Assembly (NCBI RefSeq): GCF_017302985.1
Contig: NZ_JAFIMU010000001.1
Coordinates: 32,239-96,238, forward strand
Length of the DNA stretch: 64,000 nucleotides
Direction: 5' to 3'
Source of the DNA: Corallococcus macrosporus
Lineage (GTDB): Bacteria; Myxococcota; Myxococcia; Myxococcales; Myxococcaceae
Below are positions 8,505 to 18,500 of the stretch, piece after piece. The first letter of the stretch is position 1; every line of letters begins with the position of its first letter. The position numbers were made by a program, and so were the translations under genes. The notes below the pieces were generated by a model. That model saw only the letters and a list, made by a program, of their open reading frames with translations. It had not been told where the DNA came from and searched no databases.

Positions 8505-10250
8505 TCAGGAGGCGAAACGATCCTCGCCGAAGCTCTCCACCACGACGGGCCGCGGGACTTCACGCGGGGCGGCGGCGAGCGGATCCGGCACGCGGCCGGT
8601 GAGCTGGCAGAGGAGGCGGTCCGGGTTCACCGGCTTGGGCAGGAATGCCTCCGCGCCCGCGTCGAGCGCGCGCTGGCGCACGTGCGGACGGTTGAGGCCG
8701 CTCATCACCAGCACGCGCGTGTCGCGGGTGAGCGGGTGCTGCTTGAGGCCTTCACACAGGCGCAGGCCATCCACCCAGTGCAGCACCACGTCCAGCAGGA
8801 TGGCGGTGGGCGGGCGGCGGGCCACGGCGCAGAACAGCGCCAGCTCGTCCGCGAAGGACACCACGCGCGCGCCGGTGCTTTCCAGGAGCAGCGTGAGCGC
8901 CTCGCGCGTGTCCGCGTCGTCGTCCACCACGTAGTACAGGTCCGGCTCCACCTCCGGCACGAACGTCGGCACGGGCTCCATCGGCGTGCGCAGCCACGAG
9001 CCCACCACCTCGCGCACGCCCGACCAGCGCGCCGCGGCCAGCAGGCCCAGCGGGGTGGGGGCGCTCAGGCCCAGCACGCCGCCGCCATACACACCGCCCT
9101 GCGAGTGCTTCGCGCGTGCCGCGACGAACGCCGCCGGGGCCCGCTTGCCCGCGCGGCGCAGCCAGGCGATGGAGCGCGCACCGGCCGCCGCGTCCTCCAT
9201 CAGCTCGCCCAGCCCGTCGCGCACGTACCGGCGCTCCAGCGACGGCGCGTCCAGCCCGCCATCCAGCAGCGCCACCGCGGCGCGGCTGCACGACGCCAGC
9301 GTCTCCGACAGGCCCACCTGCAGCGGGTGGCCGAAGGCCGCGGGGCCCACCGCCAACTGCCCGGGCGCCACCAGCGTGCGGCCGGGGCCGAAGGGCAGGC
9401 GCGTCGTCTCCAGCGCCGCGACCTCGAAGCCCTCCTCCAGCAGGCCGTCGCGCGCGGCCATCATCAGCACCTGGCACAGGTCCGCCGGCGTCACCGCCGC
9501 GCCGAAGGCCAGCGCGTACACGGACGACGCGCCCGGGATGAGGAACAGCGCATCCACGGCGGGCAGCGGGGAAATCCACAGGCGCGCCACCGGCGCCAGG
9601 TCCCGGCCCGTCATCGCGCCCTGGAGCCGCGCCTGCACCGCCGGCATGGACGGCGCGGGACGGAAGCCCTTGAAGAAGTTGTCCCCCATGAGCGGCCCGG
9701 CGCCCGCGGCCAGCGCCACCGCGTGGAAGCGCTCGCCGCTGCCCTGCGCGCGGACCACCAGGGGGCCCGCGTTGCGCACCGCCGTGGGCGCGTCCGGCGC
9801 CGGAGCCTGACGCTCCACGCGCTCCACGTGACGGTCCACGAACCGGGCGCCCTGCGCGCTGGCCGCCGTGGACAGCACGTGGCGCACCATGTCCAGGCCG
9901 CCTTCACCCTTGGGCCAGCCGTCCACGACCCAGAGGCCGCCCGCGGCGCACGGCAAGAGCTCGCGCTCGCCCTCGCCCTGGGAAATCACCTCCACGCCGC
10001 GCAGCTCGTGCGCGCGCCACTCCGGCGGAATCCGGCAGCCCAGCGCGGCCAGCCGCGAGCGGCACTCCGGCGTGAGCAGGGCAGGGGGCGCGGTGCGCTC
10101 CTCGGTGCCCCCCGCGTAGACGCGCACGTCCAGGGCCACGCCCCGCGCGCGGCCGTTGAAGAGCAGCGACGCCGCGAGCCCCGCACCGGCGATGCCGCCG
10201 CCGACGATCGCCACCCTCGAACCACTCGTAAGCTTGCTGGTCCCGCTCAT
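8505..10250 (-). CDS. FAD-dependent oxidoreductase fused to a response-regulator receiver domain
   Basis: A 581-residue fusion. The N-terminal part (about 1-420) is an FAD-binding oxidoreductase: a Rossmann motif VAIVGGGIAGAGLA near residue 13, with a later AVGPAAFGHPLQVGLSETLASC stretch resembling the second FAD motif of monooxygenase/halogenase-like flavoproteins. The C-terminal part (about 445-565) is a complete receiver domain: acidic cluster VDDDAD, phospho-acceptor Asp in AILLDVVL, Ser in VLVMSG and Lys in FLPKPVN. It lies 26 nt downstream of a REC-GGDEF protein, probably in the same operon. The architecture suggests a flavoenzyme controlled by phosphorylation. The substrate is unknown. 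Confidence 0.8.
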   Translation of the reverse strand: MSGTSKLTSGSRVAIVGGGIAGAGLAASLLFNGRARGVALDVRVYAGGTEERTAPPALLTPECRSRLAALGCRIPPEWRAHELRGVEVISQGEGERELLPCAAGGLWVVDGWPKGEGGLDMVRHVLSTAASAQGARFVDRHVERVERQAPAPDAPTAVRNAGPLVVRAQGSGERFHAVALAAGAGPLMGDNFFKGFRPAPSMPAVQARLQGAMTGRDLAPVARLWISPLPAVDALFLIPGASSVYALAFGAAVTPADLCQVLMMAARDGLLEEGFEVAALETTRLPFGPGRTLVAPGQLAVGPAAFGHPLQVGLSETLASCSRAAVALLDGGLDAPSLERRYVRDGLGELMEDAAAGARSIAWLRRAGKRAPAAFVAARAKHSQGGVYGGGVLGLSAPTPLGLLAAARWSGVREVVGSWLRTPMEPVPTFVPEVEPDLYYVVDDDADTREALTLLLESTGARVVSFADELALFCAVARRPPTAILLDVVLHWVDGLRLCEGLKQHPLTRDTRVLVMSGLNRPHVRQRALDAGAEAFLPKPVNPDRLLCQLTGRVPDPLAAAPREVPRPVVVESFGEDRFAS

Positions 10251-10276
10251 CGCGCGCCCTCGTTCCCTTCCCGCCG

Positions 10277-11233
10277 TCAGTGCCGCTGCGCCGCGGGGGC
10301 GTGGACCGACTGGCCGTACACCACCACCCGGTCACGTCCCTCCCGCTTGGCCTCGTAGAGCGCGGCGTCCGCCGCCTTCAGCAAGGCCTCCGTGCTCTCA
10401 CGCGGGGAGTCGGCCGTGTGGTCCGCCACGCCCACGCTGATGCTCAACCCGAAGGGCGCCGGGCGCCCGTCACCGCGCTGCACGTTCACGCCGCGCAGCT
10501 CCGAGCGCAGGCGCTCCGCGAACACCGCGGCCTCCATGGACGTCTGGTGCGGCAAGAGCACGACGAACTCGTCACCGCCGAAGCGCGCCGCGAAGTCGGA
10601 CTCGCGCAGGTTGCCCTGCATCAGCGTGGCCAGGGCCAGGATGGCGCGGTTGCCCACGTCGTGGCCCATGCCGTCGTTGATGGCCTTCAGGTGGTCCAGG
10701 TCGATGACCACCACGCTCAGCGCGTAGCCGTAGCGCAGGGCGCGCTTGAACTCGTCCTCCAGCCGCACCGACAGCGCCCGGAAGTTCGCCAGGCCGGTGA
10801 GCGCGTCCGTCTGCGCCAGCACCTGGAGCTTGCGCTGCTGCTCGCTCTGGCGCACCGCGCGGTCGATGCGGGCGAGCAGCTCGCGCGAGCTCGCCGGCTT
10901 GTGGATGAAGTCCACGGCGCCCATCTCCAGGCATCGCTCCAGGGTCGCCTCGTCCGCGTCCCCCGTCAGGAAGATGACCGGCACCGTCTCCGTGCGCACG
11001 TCGTTCTGGAGCGTCTCCAGGACCGCCAGCCCATCCCCGGAGGGCAGGAAGCGATCCAGCAGCACCAGGTCCGGCCGGTGCTCGCGCGCCAGCTCCACGC
11101 CCGCGTCCGCGTCCGGCGCGGCCAGCACGTCGAAGCGCGGGGCGAGCAGGTCCATCAGACCCTCGCGCACGGCGGTGTCGTCCTCGATGATGAGCAGGAG
11201 CGCGCGCTCACTGCTGCGGCCGTGCCGTTCCAT
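10277..11233 (-). CDS. REC-GGDEF diguanylate cyclase response regulator
   Basis: A 318-residue protein. The receiver domain (about 12-130) has LLIIEDD, the phospho-acceptor Asp in LVLLDRFLPSGDG, Thr in FLTGD and Lys in FIHKPAS. The GGDEF domain (about 145-305) has an intact active site RFGGDEFVVLL, preceded by an RESD motif five residues upstream, the classical product-inhibition (RxxD) site. It should make c-di-GMP when its receiver is phosphorylated and be feedback inhibited. ATG 11233 is the start nearest the receiver domain; upstream in-frame codons have untypical sequence. It is the first gene of a leftward pair with the flavoprotein-receiver fusion. Confidence 0.9.
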   Translation of the reverse strand: MERHGRSSERALLLIIEDDTAVREGLMDLLAPRFDVLAAPDADAGVELAREHRPDLVLLDRFLPSGDGLAVLETLQNDVRTETVPVIFLTGDADEATLERCLEMGAVDFIHKPASSRELLARIDRAVRQSEQQRKLQVLAQTDALTGLANFRALSVRLEDEFKRALRYGYALSVVVIDLDHLKAINDGMGHDVGNRAILALATLMQGNLRESDFAARFGGDEFVVLLPHQTSMEAAVFAERLRSELRGVNVQRGDGRPAPFGLSISVGVADHTADSPRESTEALLKAADAALYEAKREGRDRVVVYGQSVHAPAAQRH

Positions 11234-11765
11234 GAACTGGTTCGCTCCGCTCGCCTGTCCCGAAATGGCAGGCCGAAAGTCTCGGGCGCCACGCCCTTCC
11301 AGGTGCTCCCCACGCCCTTGCGCCCCACGCGCACCCGCCGCCGCCCCGTCTTGCAAGCACCCACCCACCCATCCAACCTTCACCCGAGACCTCCGGCTGC
11401 CAAGCCCGTCCGCCTCCGCGGGGGCTTTGGGAACCATCCGCCCCGGTCGCCCGCGTGCCCTTGCCGAGAGCAAGCCCTGTGCCCCGCGACTCACGCCGCG
11501 GCCGGCCTCTTTTCAGGGGGTTGCATGGGGGCCCGCGCGACAGCCAACAAGCCAGCCGGAAGACGTTGCAGCGTGGGGGCGCCGCGCACGGTAGGAATTG
11601 CCGGACGAAGGGCCGCACCGGAGCGCTGTCCGGTGGTGGGGTGGAGCGGCTGATCCGTTGAGAATTCCCCGGAAGCGCGCGCACGAAGCGGCGCCATCGA
11701 CGGGATCTTGAAGCGGGACCCGGGCGCCATGGCGGTGGCGCCCGGTCGTCACGTCCAGCGGGACC
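11234..11765. other. Intergenic stretch without a supported gene
   Basis: About 530 bases between two leftward genes. Reading frames here are open on both strands only because of base composition, and none shows domain patterns. The part next to 11233 must hold the promoter of the diguanylate cyclase operon, but I could not pick out a convincing -35/-10 pair. The part next to 11766 holds a hairpin. Confidence 0.5.
11720..11745 (-). terminator. Hairpin downstream of the TPR membrane protein gene
   Basis: A perfect 9-bp stem CCGGGCGCC/GGCGCCCGG with an 8-nt loop lies about 20 nt past the stop of the leftward gene. It has no T-run, so it is at most a weak or factor-dependent terminator. Confidence 0.4.
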
Positions 11766-12512
11766 TCAGCGCCGGTTCGTGAACTGCACGCGGCGCCCGC
11801 CACCCATGGGCGGCATCATCGGCGGCGCCTCCAGGCCGAACTGCCACCAGAGCGGCTCGTAGGGCTTCATCTTCAGGCGCTTGTCGTTCTGCAGCTGGGC
11901 GAGGCTGCCCTTGAGCTTCTCGTCGGAGGGGTTCTGCTCCACGCCGCGCGCGAGCACGCGCTGGGCGCCGTCCTTGTCCTTGAGCTGCAGGAGGCACCAC
12001 GCGTACACCGCCCAGACGATGGACTCCTTCTTGCCGCTCTTCACCGCGGCCTCGAAGGAGGTCTTCATGGCGGCCGCGTCGTTGCGGCGGAAGTGCAGGG
12101 CGCCCTCCATGGCCTTGGCCATGTAGTTGCGGCCGCTGGCCTTCTCCAGGTGGGGCTTCGCGCCGTCCAGGTCCTTCACCATGTACTTCAGCATGCCGAT
12201 CTGCGCGTGGATCTCCGGGCCGATGAGGAACTGCCACTTGTCCCAGACCAGGCCCTGCTCCAGCGTCTTCACGGCCCGGTCCACGCGCCCCTGGGCTTCC
12301 TTCTGGTTGGCGGGCTGGCCCTGGAGATCATTCTGCACCGTCGTCATCAGCGCCTGGACCCGGGTGGAGACCCGGCGGGCGAGCACGATGTAGGCAGCGA
12401 AGAAGACGATGACGCCGGGCACGATGCCGGCCCACCAGGAGAAGCCGCCGGCGAGCTTCACCAGCACGCCGACCGCCAGCCCGATGGCCAGGGAGATGAG
12501 GAGGTTGTACAT
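11766..12512 (-). CDS. Membrane-anchored TPR-like protein
   Basis: A 248-residue protein with two N-terminal hydrophobic helices (about 1-20 and 25-45, the second WAGIVPGVIVFFAAYIVLA) followed by a helical domain with tetratricopeptide-like repeats (LDGAKPHLEKASGRNYMAKAMEGALHFRRNDAAAMKTSFEAA and the following VYAWCLLQLKDKDGAQRVLARGVEQNPSDEKL). The tail is rich in Pro, Met and Gly. It is probably an inner-membrane scaffold with a cytoplasmic TPR domain. I do not recognise a named family. The gene is transcribed divergently from tRNA-Leu. Confidence 0.75.
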   Translation of the reverse strand: MYNLLISLAIGLAVGVLVKLAGGFSWWAGIVPGVIVFFAAYIVLARRVSTRVQALMTTVQNDLQGQPANQKEAQGRVDRAVKTLEQGLVWDKWQFLIGPEIHAQIGMLKYMVKDLDGAKPHLEKASGRNYMAKAMEGALHFRRNDAAAMKTSFEAAVKSGKKESIVWAVYAWCLLQLKDKDGAQRVLARGVEQNPSDEKLKGSLAQLQNDKRLKMKPYEPLWWQFGLEAPPMMPPMGGGRRVQFTNRR

Positions 12513-12611
12513 GCGCTGCCCCTTTAGCGGTGTGCGTGGACAGCCGCAATCTTCGGATGCACACGAACCGAAGGCGCGATATACGTTCGGCCGCCTCGCT
12601 CACACCCAAGG

Positions 12612-12697
12612 GGCCCTCTGTCGAAATTGGTAGACGAGGCGGACTCAAAATCCGCTGCGGCTGACCCCGCGTCCCGGTTCGAGTCCGGGGAGGGCCA
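12612..12697 (+). tRNA. tRNA-Leu (anticodon CAA)
   Basis: A class II tRNA of 86 nt. The acceptor GGCCCTC pairs with GAGGGCC (12690-12696) with discriminator A. The anticodon stem GCGGA/TCCGC holds the loop CTCAAAA, giving anticodon CAA, which reads UUG. A long variable arm (CTGCGGCTGACCCCGC region) and the T arm CCCGG-TTCGAGT-CCGGG follow. The CCA end is not encoded. The tRNA family and the anticodon agree. Confidence 0.95.
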
Positions 12698-12788
12698 TCT
12701 TCAAACGCAGACCCGGCGCCCACCATGCCGTCCTTCCGGGCCGCCCGAACGTGAAAGCGCTCCCCTGTCCCCCGCGCTGGAAGACGCG

Positions 12789-13454
12789 ATGAAGGTTCTG
12801 CTGGTCGAGGATGATCCGAGCCTCCGCGAAGGAATGGGGGAGCTGGTCTCCGAGATGGCGGACGTGCAGGCGGTGGGCACCCTCGACGAAGCGCTGAGCG
12901 CCCTGCGCGCGGACCGCTTCGAGCTGGTGATGACCGACATGCGCATCGCCGGAGGCCACGCGGACGGCCGGGGCGTCCTGGAGGCCGCGCGCCGCCAGCG
13001 CCACCCGGTGGCCATCGTCAGCGCCGCCGGTCCGGACGAGGTCGCCCAGGTCCTGCACCCCTCGGAGCCGGACGCGCTGCTGATCAAGCCCTTCCAGGTG
13101 GATGACATCCTGGGGCTGGTGGAGCGCTTCCTGGAGCTCAAGCGCCAGGCCGTCGCCGAGGCCTCGACCCCTCCCGCCGGGGACGCGCCCGACTGGACGG
13201 AGCCCTCGCCCGGGGTTCGGTGCGCGGGGTCCACGCCGGACAGCGCCCGGATGTGGGTGCGGCTCTCTCCGGACGCCACCTTCCCCTGGAGCCGCCCCCA
13301 GTGCGCCCACGGCGTCCTCCTGGTGGAGGGCGACCTGGAGCTGGACGGGGAGCGCTACGCCGCTCCGTGCTACCTGTTCCTGTCTCTCGGTGCGTCGCCC
13401 CAGTTGAAGACGCGGGCCGGTGCGCTGGCCGTGTGCGTGCCGCTGCGCGGTTAG
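12789..13454 (+). CDS. Receiver domain fused to a cupin-like domain
   Basis: A 221-residue protein. Residues 1-120 form a receiver domain with VLLVEDD, phospho-acceptor Asp in LVMTDMRIAGG and Lys in LLIKPFQ. Residues about 135-221 resemble a small cupin of the ChrR/anti-sigma type (RMWVRLSPDATFPWSRP...HGVLLVEGDLELDGERY), which has a His in the QCAHG segment but not a full metal-binding set. There is no DNA-binding domain, so the output would be by protein contact or ligand sensing. ATG 12789 is preferred because it begins the receiver exactly. It ends 15 nt before the rRNA methyltransferase gene. Confidence 0.75.
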   Translation: MKVLLVEDDPSLREGMGELVSEMADVQAVGTLDEALSALRADRFELVMTDMRIAGGHADGRGVLEAARRQRHPVAIVSAAGPDEVAQVLHPSEPDALLIKPFQVDDILGLVERFLELKRQAVAEASTPPAGDAPDWTEPSPGVRCAGSTPDSARMWVRLSPDATFPWSRPQCAHGVLLVEGDLELDGERYAAPCYLFLSLGASPQLKTRAGALAVCVPLRG

Positions 13455-13469
13455 GCGACGAGGTCACCC

Positions 13470-14858
13470 TTGGACATCCCCCTCTGGCCCACGCCGCATG
13501 AGCCGTCACGCCTGGGGCGTCCGTCCCGGCGCGCGGCCACCGCGGCGATTGAAACGCACATCGCCGTCCTCAAGGGCGAGCCGCTGAAGGCCGCGCTCGC
13601 CACCGCGCTACGGGAGGCGGAGGGGCTGGGCGGACAGGAGCGGCGCTTCGTGGCCATGGCCGCGCGCGAGCTGTCCCGGCACACGCGGCTGCTGGACCTG
13701 GCGGCGCGGACGCTGGGGCACTCGCCCGGCAAGCACGTCCTCACGGAGGATCAGGCCCTGGTGCGCTACGCGCTCTGGCGGCGCCTGTTCTGCGGCGAGG
13801 GCTGGGCGCGCGTCGGGCCGGAGGTGAAGCTGCCGGGGCCGGTGCGGCCGCGCACGCTGCATGACGCGGTGCTGGAGGGGCTCGTCACGAAGCCCCTCGC
13901 GGAGCCTCCCCCGGCCCAGGGCTCGGAGTCCGCGGAGGCCGTCGTCGAGCGGCTGGCCACCCGGTACTCGTTCCCGGGGTGGCTCACGCAGCGGCTGGCG
14001 CAGGTGTACCCGGAAGGGACGCTCGCGGGGCTGATGGCGTCGCTGGACGAGGAGCCCTCACTGCACTTCCGCGCGCGGCCTCCGGGGACGCGGGACGCGG
14101 TGCTCGCGGCGCTGGCGCAAGAAGGCGTGGCGGCGGAGGCCGTGCCGTGCGCTCCGGACGCGCTGCGCGTCGCGGACTCCAGCCACCGCATCTTCGAGTC
14201 GAGGACGATGAAGGTCCGGCGGCTCCAGGTGCAGGACGTGGGCAGCCAGCTCATCGTCCTGGCGTGCCTGCCGCCCGGGGCGACCCTGGCGGGGCTCACC
14301 GTGGCGGACGTGTGCGCGGGGGCCGGCGGCAAGACGCTGGGGCTCGCGGACCTCGTGGGCGCGAAGGGGAAGGTGCTCGCGGGGGACCGCTCCAAGCGGC
14401 GGCTGGCGGACGCGCGCGACCGGGTGCGCGAGTTTGGCCTGAAGCAGGTGTCGTTCCCGCATCCGGTGCCGCTGGACGCGGTGGACGTGGTGCTGGTGGA
14501 CGCGCCGTGCAGCGGCACGGGGTCCCTGGCGCGCGAGCCGGATCAGAAGTGGAAGCTGTCCGCCAAGGCCATCACGGAGTTCCAGGCCACGCAGTCCGCG
14601 CTGCTCGCGGAGGTGGCCGCGCAGGTGAAGCCCGGGGCGCGCATCGTCTACGCCACGTGCTCCGTCCTGCCGGAGGAGAACGACGCGGTGGTGGAGGGCT
14701 TCCTCCAGAAGCACCCGGGCTTCGCCCTGGAGCCGGTGGGGGAGGGGTGGCCCGCGGAGCTCCAGGTGGGAGTGGACGGCCCGTACCTGCGCGCCCTGCC
14801 GCCCCGGGTCCCCGGCGGGGGCTTCTTCGCCGCCCGGCTGGTCCGCAAGGCGGGTTGA
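13470..14858 (+). CDS. rsmB: RsmB/NOP-family 16S rRNA cytosine methyltransferase
   Basis: A 462-residue protein beginning with TTG 13470 behind a GAGGT site. The N-terminal NusB-like helical domain (about 20-150) is followed by the S-adenosylmethionine domain (about 240-460): SAM motif VADVCAGAGGKTLGLADL, the two catalytic cysteines in VDAPCSGTG and YATCSVLPEEN, and the family end GGGFFAARL. It should methylate a cytosine at C5 in rRNA; RsmB (C967) is the closest by domain layout, although other RsmB/NOP members cannot be excluded. It runs in the same direction as the receiver-cupin gene. Confidence 0.85.
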   Translation: MDIPLWPTPHEPSRLGRPSRRAATAAIETHIAVLKGEPLKAALATALREAEGLGGQERRFVAMAARELSRHTRLLDLAARTLGHSPGKHVLTEDQALVRYALWRRLFCGEGWARVGPEVKLPGPVRPRTLHDAVLEGLVTKPLAEPPPAQGSESAEAVVERLATRYSFPGWLTQRLAQVYPEGTLAGLMASLDEEPSLHFRARPPGTRDAVLAALAQEGVAAEAVPCAPDALRVADSSHRIFESRTMKVRRLQVQDVGSQLIVLACLPPGATLAGLTVADVCAGAGGKTLGLADLVGAKGKVLAGDRSKRRLADARDRVREFGLKQVSFPHPVPLDAVDVVLVDAPCSGTGSLAREPDQKWKLSAKAITEFQATQSALLAEVAAQVKPGARIVYATCSVLPEENDAVVEGFLQKHPGFALEPVGEGWPAELQVGVDGPYLRALPPRVPGGGFFAARLVRKAG

Positions 14859-14884
14859 CAGTCGCCGAGCGGCCACGTTACGCA
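14855..14884 (+). promoter_or_regulatory. Possible sigma-70 promoter
   Basis: A perfect TTGACA overlaps the stop of the methyltransferase gene, followed after 18 nt by TACGCA. The -10 match is weak. It is placed correctly for the small coiled-coil gene at 14910. Confidence 0.4.
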
Positions 14885-14909
14885 CGAACGACCTTCTCCT
14901 CTCCCGAGG

Positions 14910-15317
14910 GTGACAGCCGTGGCGGCAGATCCGAAGCAGACCGAAGTGATGCGGCAGATCAACGAGGCCTTCCAGGCGGCCGAGGCCAAGCTGGCCAAGC
15001 TGCGGGAGGCCGTTGAGCGCAACACGGAGCTGGCACGGGCCAACGGCAAGGCCGCCTTCCTCAAGGACAAGAAGGAGCAGACCCACCGCGAGCTGGGCGA
15101 GGCCGTCTGGCAGGCCGTCCAGGCAGGCCGGCTGGAGCTGCCCGCGAACTTCGCCCGGCTGCTGCAGAACATCGCCGCGGCGGAGAAGGCGGCGGCGGAC
15201 CACGCCGCGTCCCTCACCGACCTGCTCCGGGAAGGAGAAGAGGTGGCGGACCGTTTGAAGGTAAAAACCGTCGCGAAGCCGCAAAAAGTTGTGGCGTCTG
15301 GGACGAAGAAGCCGTAG
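14910..15317 (+). CDS. Small helical (coiled-coil) protein of unknown function
   Basis: 135 residues, almost entirely helical with charged heptad-like patterns (QINEAFQAAEAKLAKLREAVERNTELARANGK... and ...LQNIAAAEKAAADHAASLTDLLREGEEVADRL), ending in a Lys-rich tail. There are no signal peptide, membrane helix or cysteines. GTG 14910 and GTG 14919 are both possible starts. It is monocistronic, between an rRNA methyltransferase and tRNA-Ala. I do not recognise it; a structural or nucleoid/ribosome-linked role is possible but unproven. Confidence 0.7.
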   Translation: MTAVAADPKQTEVMRQINEAFQAAEAKLAKLREAVERNTELARANGKAAFLKDKKEQTHRELGEAVWQAVQAGRLELPANFARLLQNIAAAEKAAADHAASLTDLLREGEEVADRLKVKTVAKPQKVVASGTKKP

Positions 15318-15383
15318 AAGTCGCGCCGCCTCACGGCACGGACCGCCCCCCACGGCGGCCCGGGCAGCACGCAGCGAAAAGAC

Positions 15384-15456
<73 letters not shown>

Positions 15457-15470
15457 CACTGAAGTGAGAG

Positions 15471-15507
15471 AGGCCCGCGAGAGAAATCTCGCGGGCCTTT
15501 TGCTTTT
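15471..15507 (+). terminator. Strong intrinsic terminator after tRNA-Ala
   Basis: A perfect 12-bp stem AGGCCCGCGAGA/TCTCGCGGGCCT closed by a GAAA tetraloop, followed by TTTTGCTTTT. It lies 14 nt after the tRNA. Confidence 0.9.
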
Positions 15508-15551
15508 GGGGCGCGCGGTCCGCCCGGCCAGGCCAGGCCCGGGGCGACGCG

Positions 15552-18500
15552 CTACGGGCTCGCGGGGAGCTCGGGCGCCGCCGGGACGTGGCGGGGCAGC
15601 CGCACGGTGAAGGTGGTGCCCGCCTCGGCGGTGGACGTCACGGTGACGGTGCCGCCGTGGGCCTCCACCAGTTGTTTCACGATGTAGAGCCCCAGCCCGA
15701 TGCTCCGGCTGCTGTGGTCCACCTCGCCGCTGGCGCGCTGCAGCGGCTGGAAGAGCCGGTCCAGCCGCTCCGGGGGGATGGGGGCGCCCTCGTTGTGGAT
15801 GGACAGCGTCACGGCGTCGTCCGTGCCGTGGGTCTCCACCAGGACGATGGTGTCCCGGGGGCTGTACCTCAGCGCGTTGGTCACCAGGTTCTGGGCCATC
15901 TGCCCCAGCCGGTCCGGATCCCACTCCCCCAGGCCGCTGCCGCCCCGGCGCCGGCGGATCTCCCGGTCCGGGTGCGTGGCTTCAATCTCCTCCAGCACGC
16001 CGTCGATGATCTCGTGCAGGTCCGACGGGCGCCGCTGGATGTGCAGCCCGCCGCCCAGGCGCGCCTGGGTGAAGTCGAGCAGGTCGCGGATCATCCGGTG
16101 GGCCCGCTCCGCGGCGGACTGGATCCGGCTGACGGCCTTGGTGCTGCGCTCGTCCAGTTCCTCGCGGCGCATCAGGCTGGCGGCGCCCAGGAGGATGGCG
16201 CTCACGGGGTTGCGCAGGTCGTGGCTTACGATGCCAATGAGCTGCTGCTCGAAGTCCGCGCGCTGCTGCTGCTGGGCCTGGGCCTGGCGCAGCTCATGGA
16301 TGTCCATGGAGGTGCCCACCCACTTGATCACCTGGCCCTCCGCGTCCCGCACGGACAGGGCGCGCACCAGGTGCCAGCGGTACTGGCCGTCCCGGTAGCG
16401 CACCCGGTGCTCGGCCTGGAAGCGGTCGCCGCGCGCCAGCCCCTCCGCCCAGGCCCTGCCGGTGGAGGCCATGTCGTCGGGGTGGACGATGCACCGGTAG
16501 CCCCGGTCCAGCAGCTCCTCCGCGCTCATGCCGGTCTCCTCCGGGAGCACGCCGTTCACGTAGGAGATGGCGCCATCCGGGGTGGTGACGAAGACGGCCT
16601 CCGGCAGCGCTTCCGCGAGCGTGCGGAACTCCTCCTCGCTGCGGCGCAGGGCGTCCTCCGCGGCCTTGCGCTCCGTGACGTCCTGCATGGCGCCCACCAT
16701 GCGGATGGCCCTGCCGGCGGCGTCGCGCACCACCCAGCCCCGGTCCTCCACCTGGGCGTAGGTGCCGTCCGCGCGGCGGAAGCGGTACTCGGCGCGCCAG
16801 TCGCTGCCCCCGGGCGCCTCCGCGATGGCGTGGAGGCTTTCGGCGGCCTGCGCGCGGTCCTCCGGATGGACGGCGTCCGTCCACCAGTCCAGCCCGGGGC
16901 GCACCGCGTCCGGCCCGTAGCCGAAGAGGGTGTGGATGCCCTCGCTCCAGGACAGCTGCTGCGTGCGGATGTCCAGGTCCCAGACGGCGTCCTTCGTGGC
17001 GCGCGTGGCCAGCCGGTAGCGCGTCTCCGACAGCTTGAGCGCCTGGAGCAGCTCCTCGCGCTGGGCGCGGGCCCGCGCGGCGTTGACCGTCCCCTCCAGG
17101 CGGGCCACCAGCTCCCGCACACCGAAGGGCTTCACCAGGTAGTCGTCCGCGCCGGCGGTGAGGCCCTCCACCTTGGCCTCCTCGCCCGCGCGCGCGGACA
17201 GGAGGATGACGGGGACGTGGGCCGTGCGCGGATCCGCCTTCAGCTCCCGCAGCAGCCCGAAGCCGTCCATCCCCGGCATCATCACGTCCGACAGCACGAC
17301 GTCCGGTGGCTGCTCCCGCGCCGCTTCCAGCGCGGCCCGGCCGTCCGCCACCGCCGTCACCGTGAAGCGCCCCTCCAGGGACCGCCGCACGTAGTCGCGC
17401 ATGTCCGTGTTGTCGTCCGCCACCAGCACGTGGCCCCGCACGATTCCCGTCCGCGCTTCCGGCAAGGAAACCGGCGCGTCGTCCCAGATGCCCGACACCC
17501 ACTGCGCCGCCTCCTGGACGAAGGCCTCCGGGGTTGGAGCGCGCACGGACTCCGCCCGGGCGGGCTCCGGCTGTCCCGCGGGCAGGTGCGCGGTGCCGGT
17601 GGGCAGGGACACCGTGAAGGTGCTGCCCTCGCCCGGCGTGCTCTCCACGCTGACGCGTCCCCCGTGCAGGTCCACCAGCTCGCGCACGAGCGCCAGCCCG
17701 ATGCCGCTGCCTTCGTGGCTGCGGCCCCGCACGCCCTCCACCCGGTGGAAGCGATCGAAGACGCGGGGCAGCTCGTTCGCGGGGATGCCCATGCCCGTGT
17801 CGCTGACGGACAGCTCCACCCGGTCGCCGTGCTGGCGCAGGCGGACGGTGATGGCGCCCTGGAAGGTGAACTTGAAGGCGTTGGAGAGCAGGTTGAGGAC
17901 GACCTTCTCCCAGAGCTCGCGGTCCACCCAGACGGGGGTGGACAGGGAGGGGCACTCCACCTGGAGCCGCAGCCCCGCCTTGGTCACCAGCGAATCGAAC
18001 GCGCCCGCGAGCCCCGCGGTGAGCGGCCCCAGGTCCGTGGGCTCGAAGTGGGCCCGCATGCGGCCCGCCTCCAGGCGGCTGAAGTCGAGCAGGCTGTTCA
18101 CCAGCTTGAGCAGCCGCTGGCTGTTGCGCTGGACCAGCATCAACTGCTGCCGGTGCCCCGGATGCAGGGGCAGCTCCGGATCCGCGAGCACGTCCCCCAG
18201 CGGCCCCAGCATCAGCGTCAGCGGCGTGCGGAACTCGTGGCTGACGTTGGAGAAGAAGGCCGTCTTCGCCCGGTCCAGCTCCGCGAGCACCTCCGCCTGC
18301 CGCCGGGCGTCCTCGTACGCGCGAGCTCCGGCGATGGCCGCGCCCATGCTCCCGGCGACCAGCTCCAGGAACGAGCGGTACGACGCATCCACGGGCACGC
18401 GGGGTGACAGGCCCAGCACCAGCACGCCCGCGGGGCTCGGCTCGCCAGGGCGGGCCATGGGCAGCACGAGCGCCGTCGTGGGAGGCGGCACGCCGTCCCG

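Noticed and set aside
7644..10358. A 904-codon rightward open frame opposite the dehydrogenase and flavoprotein genes.
   Set aside because: Antisense shadow; Arg/His-rich low-complexity translation and two real leftward genes in the same place.
12580..12585. TATACG as the -10 box of tRNA-Leu.
   Set aside because: No matching -35 sequence 16-18 nt upstream.
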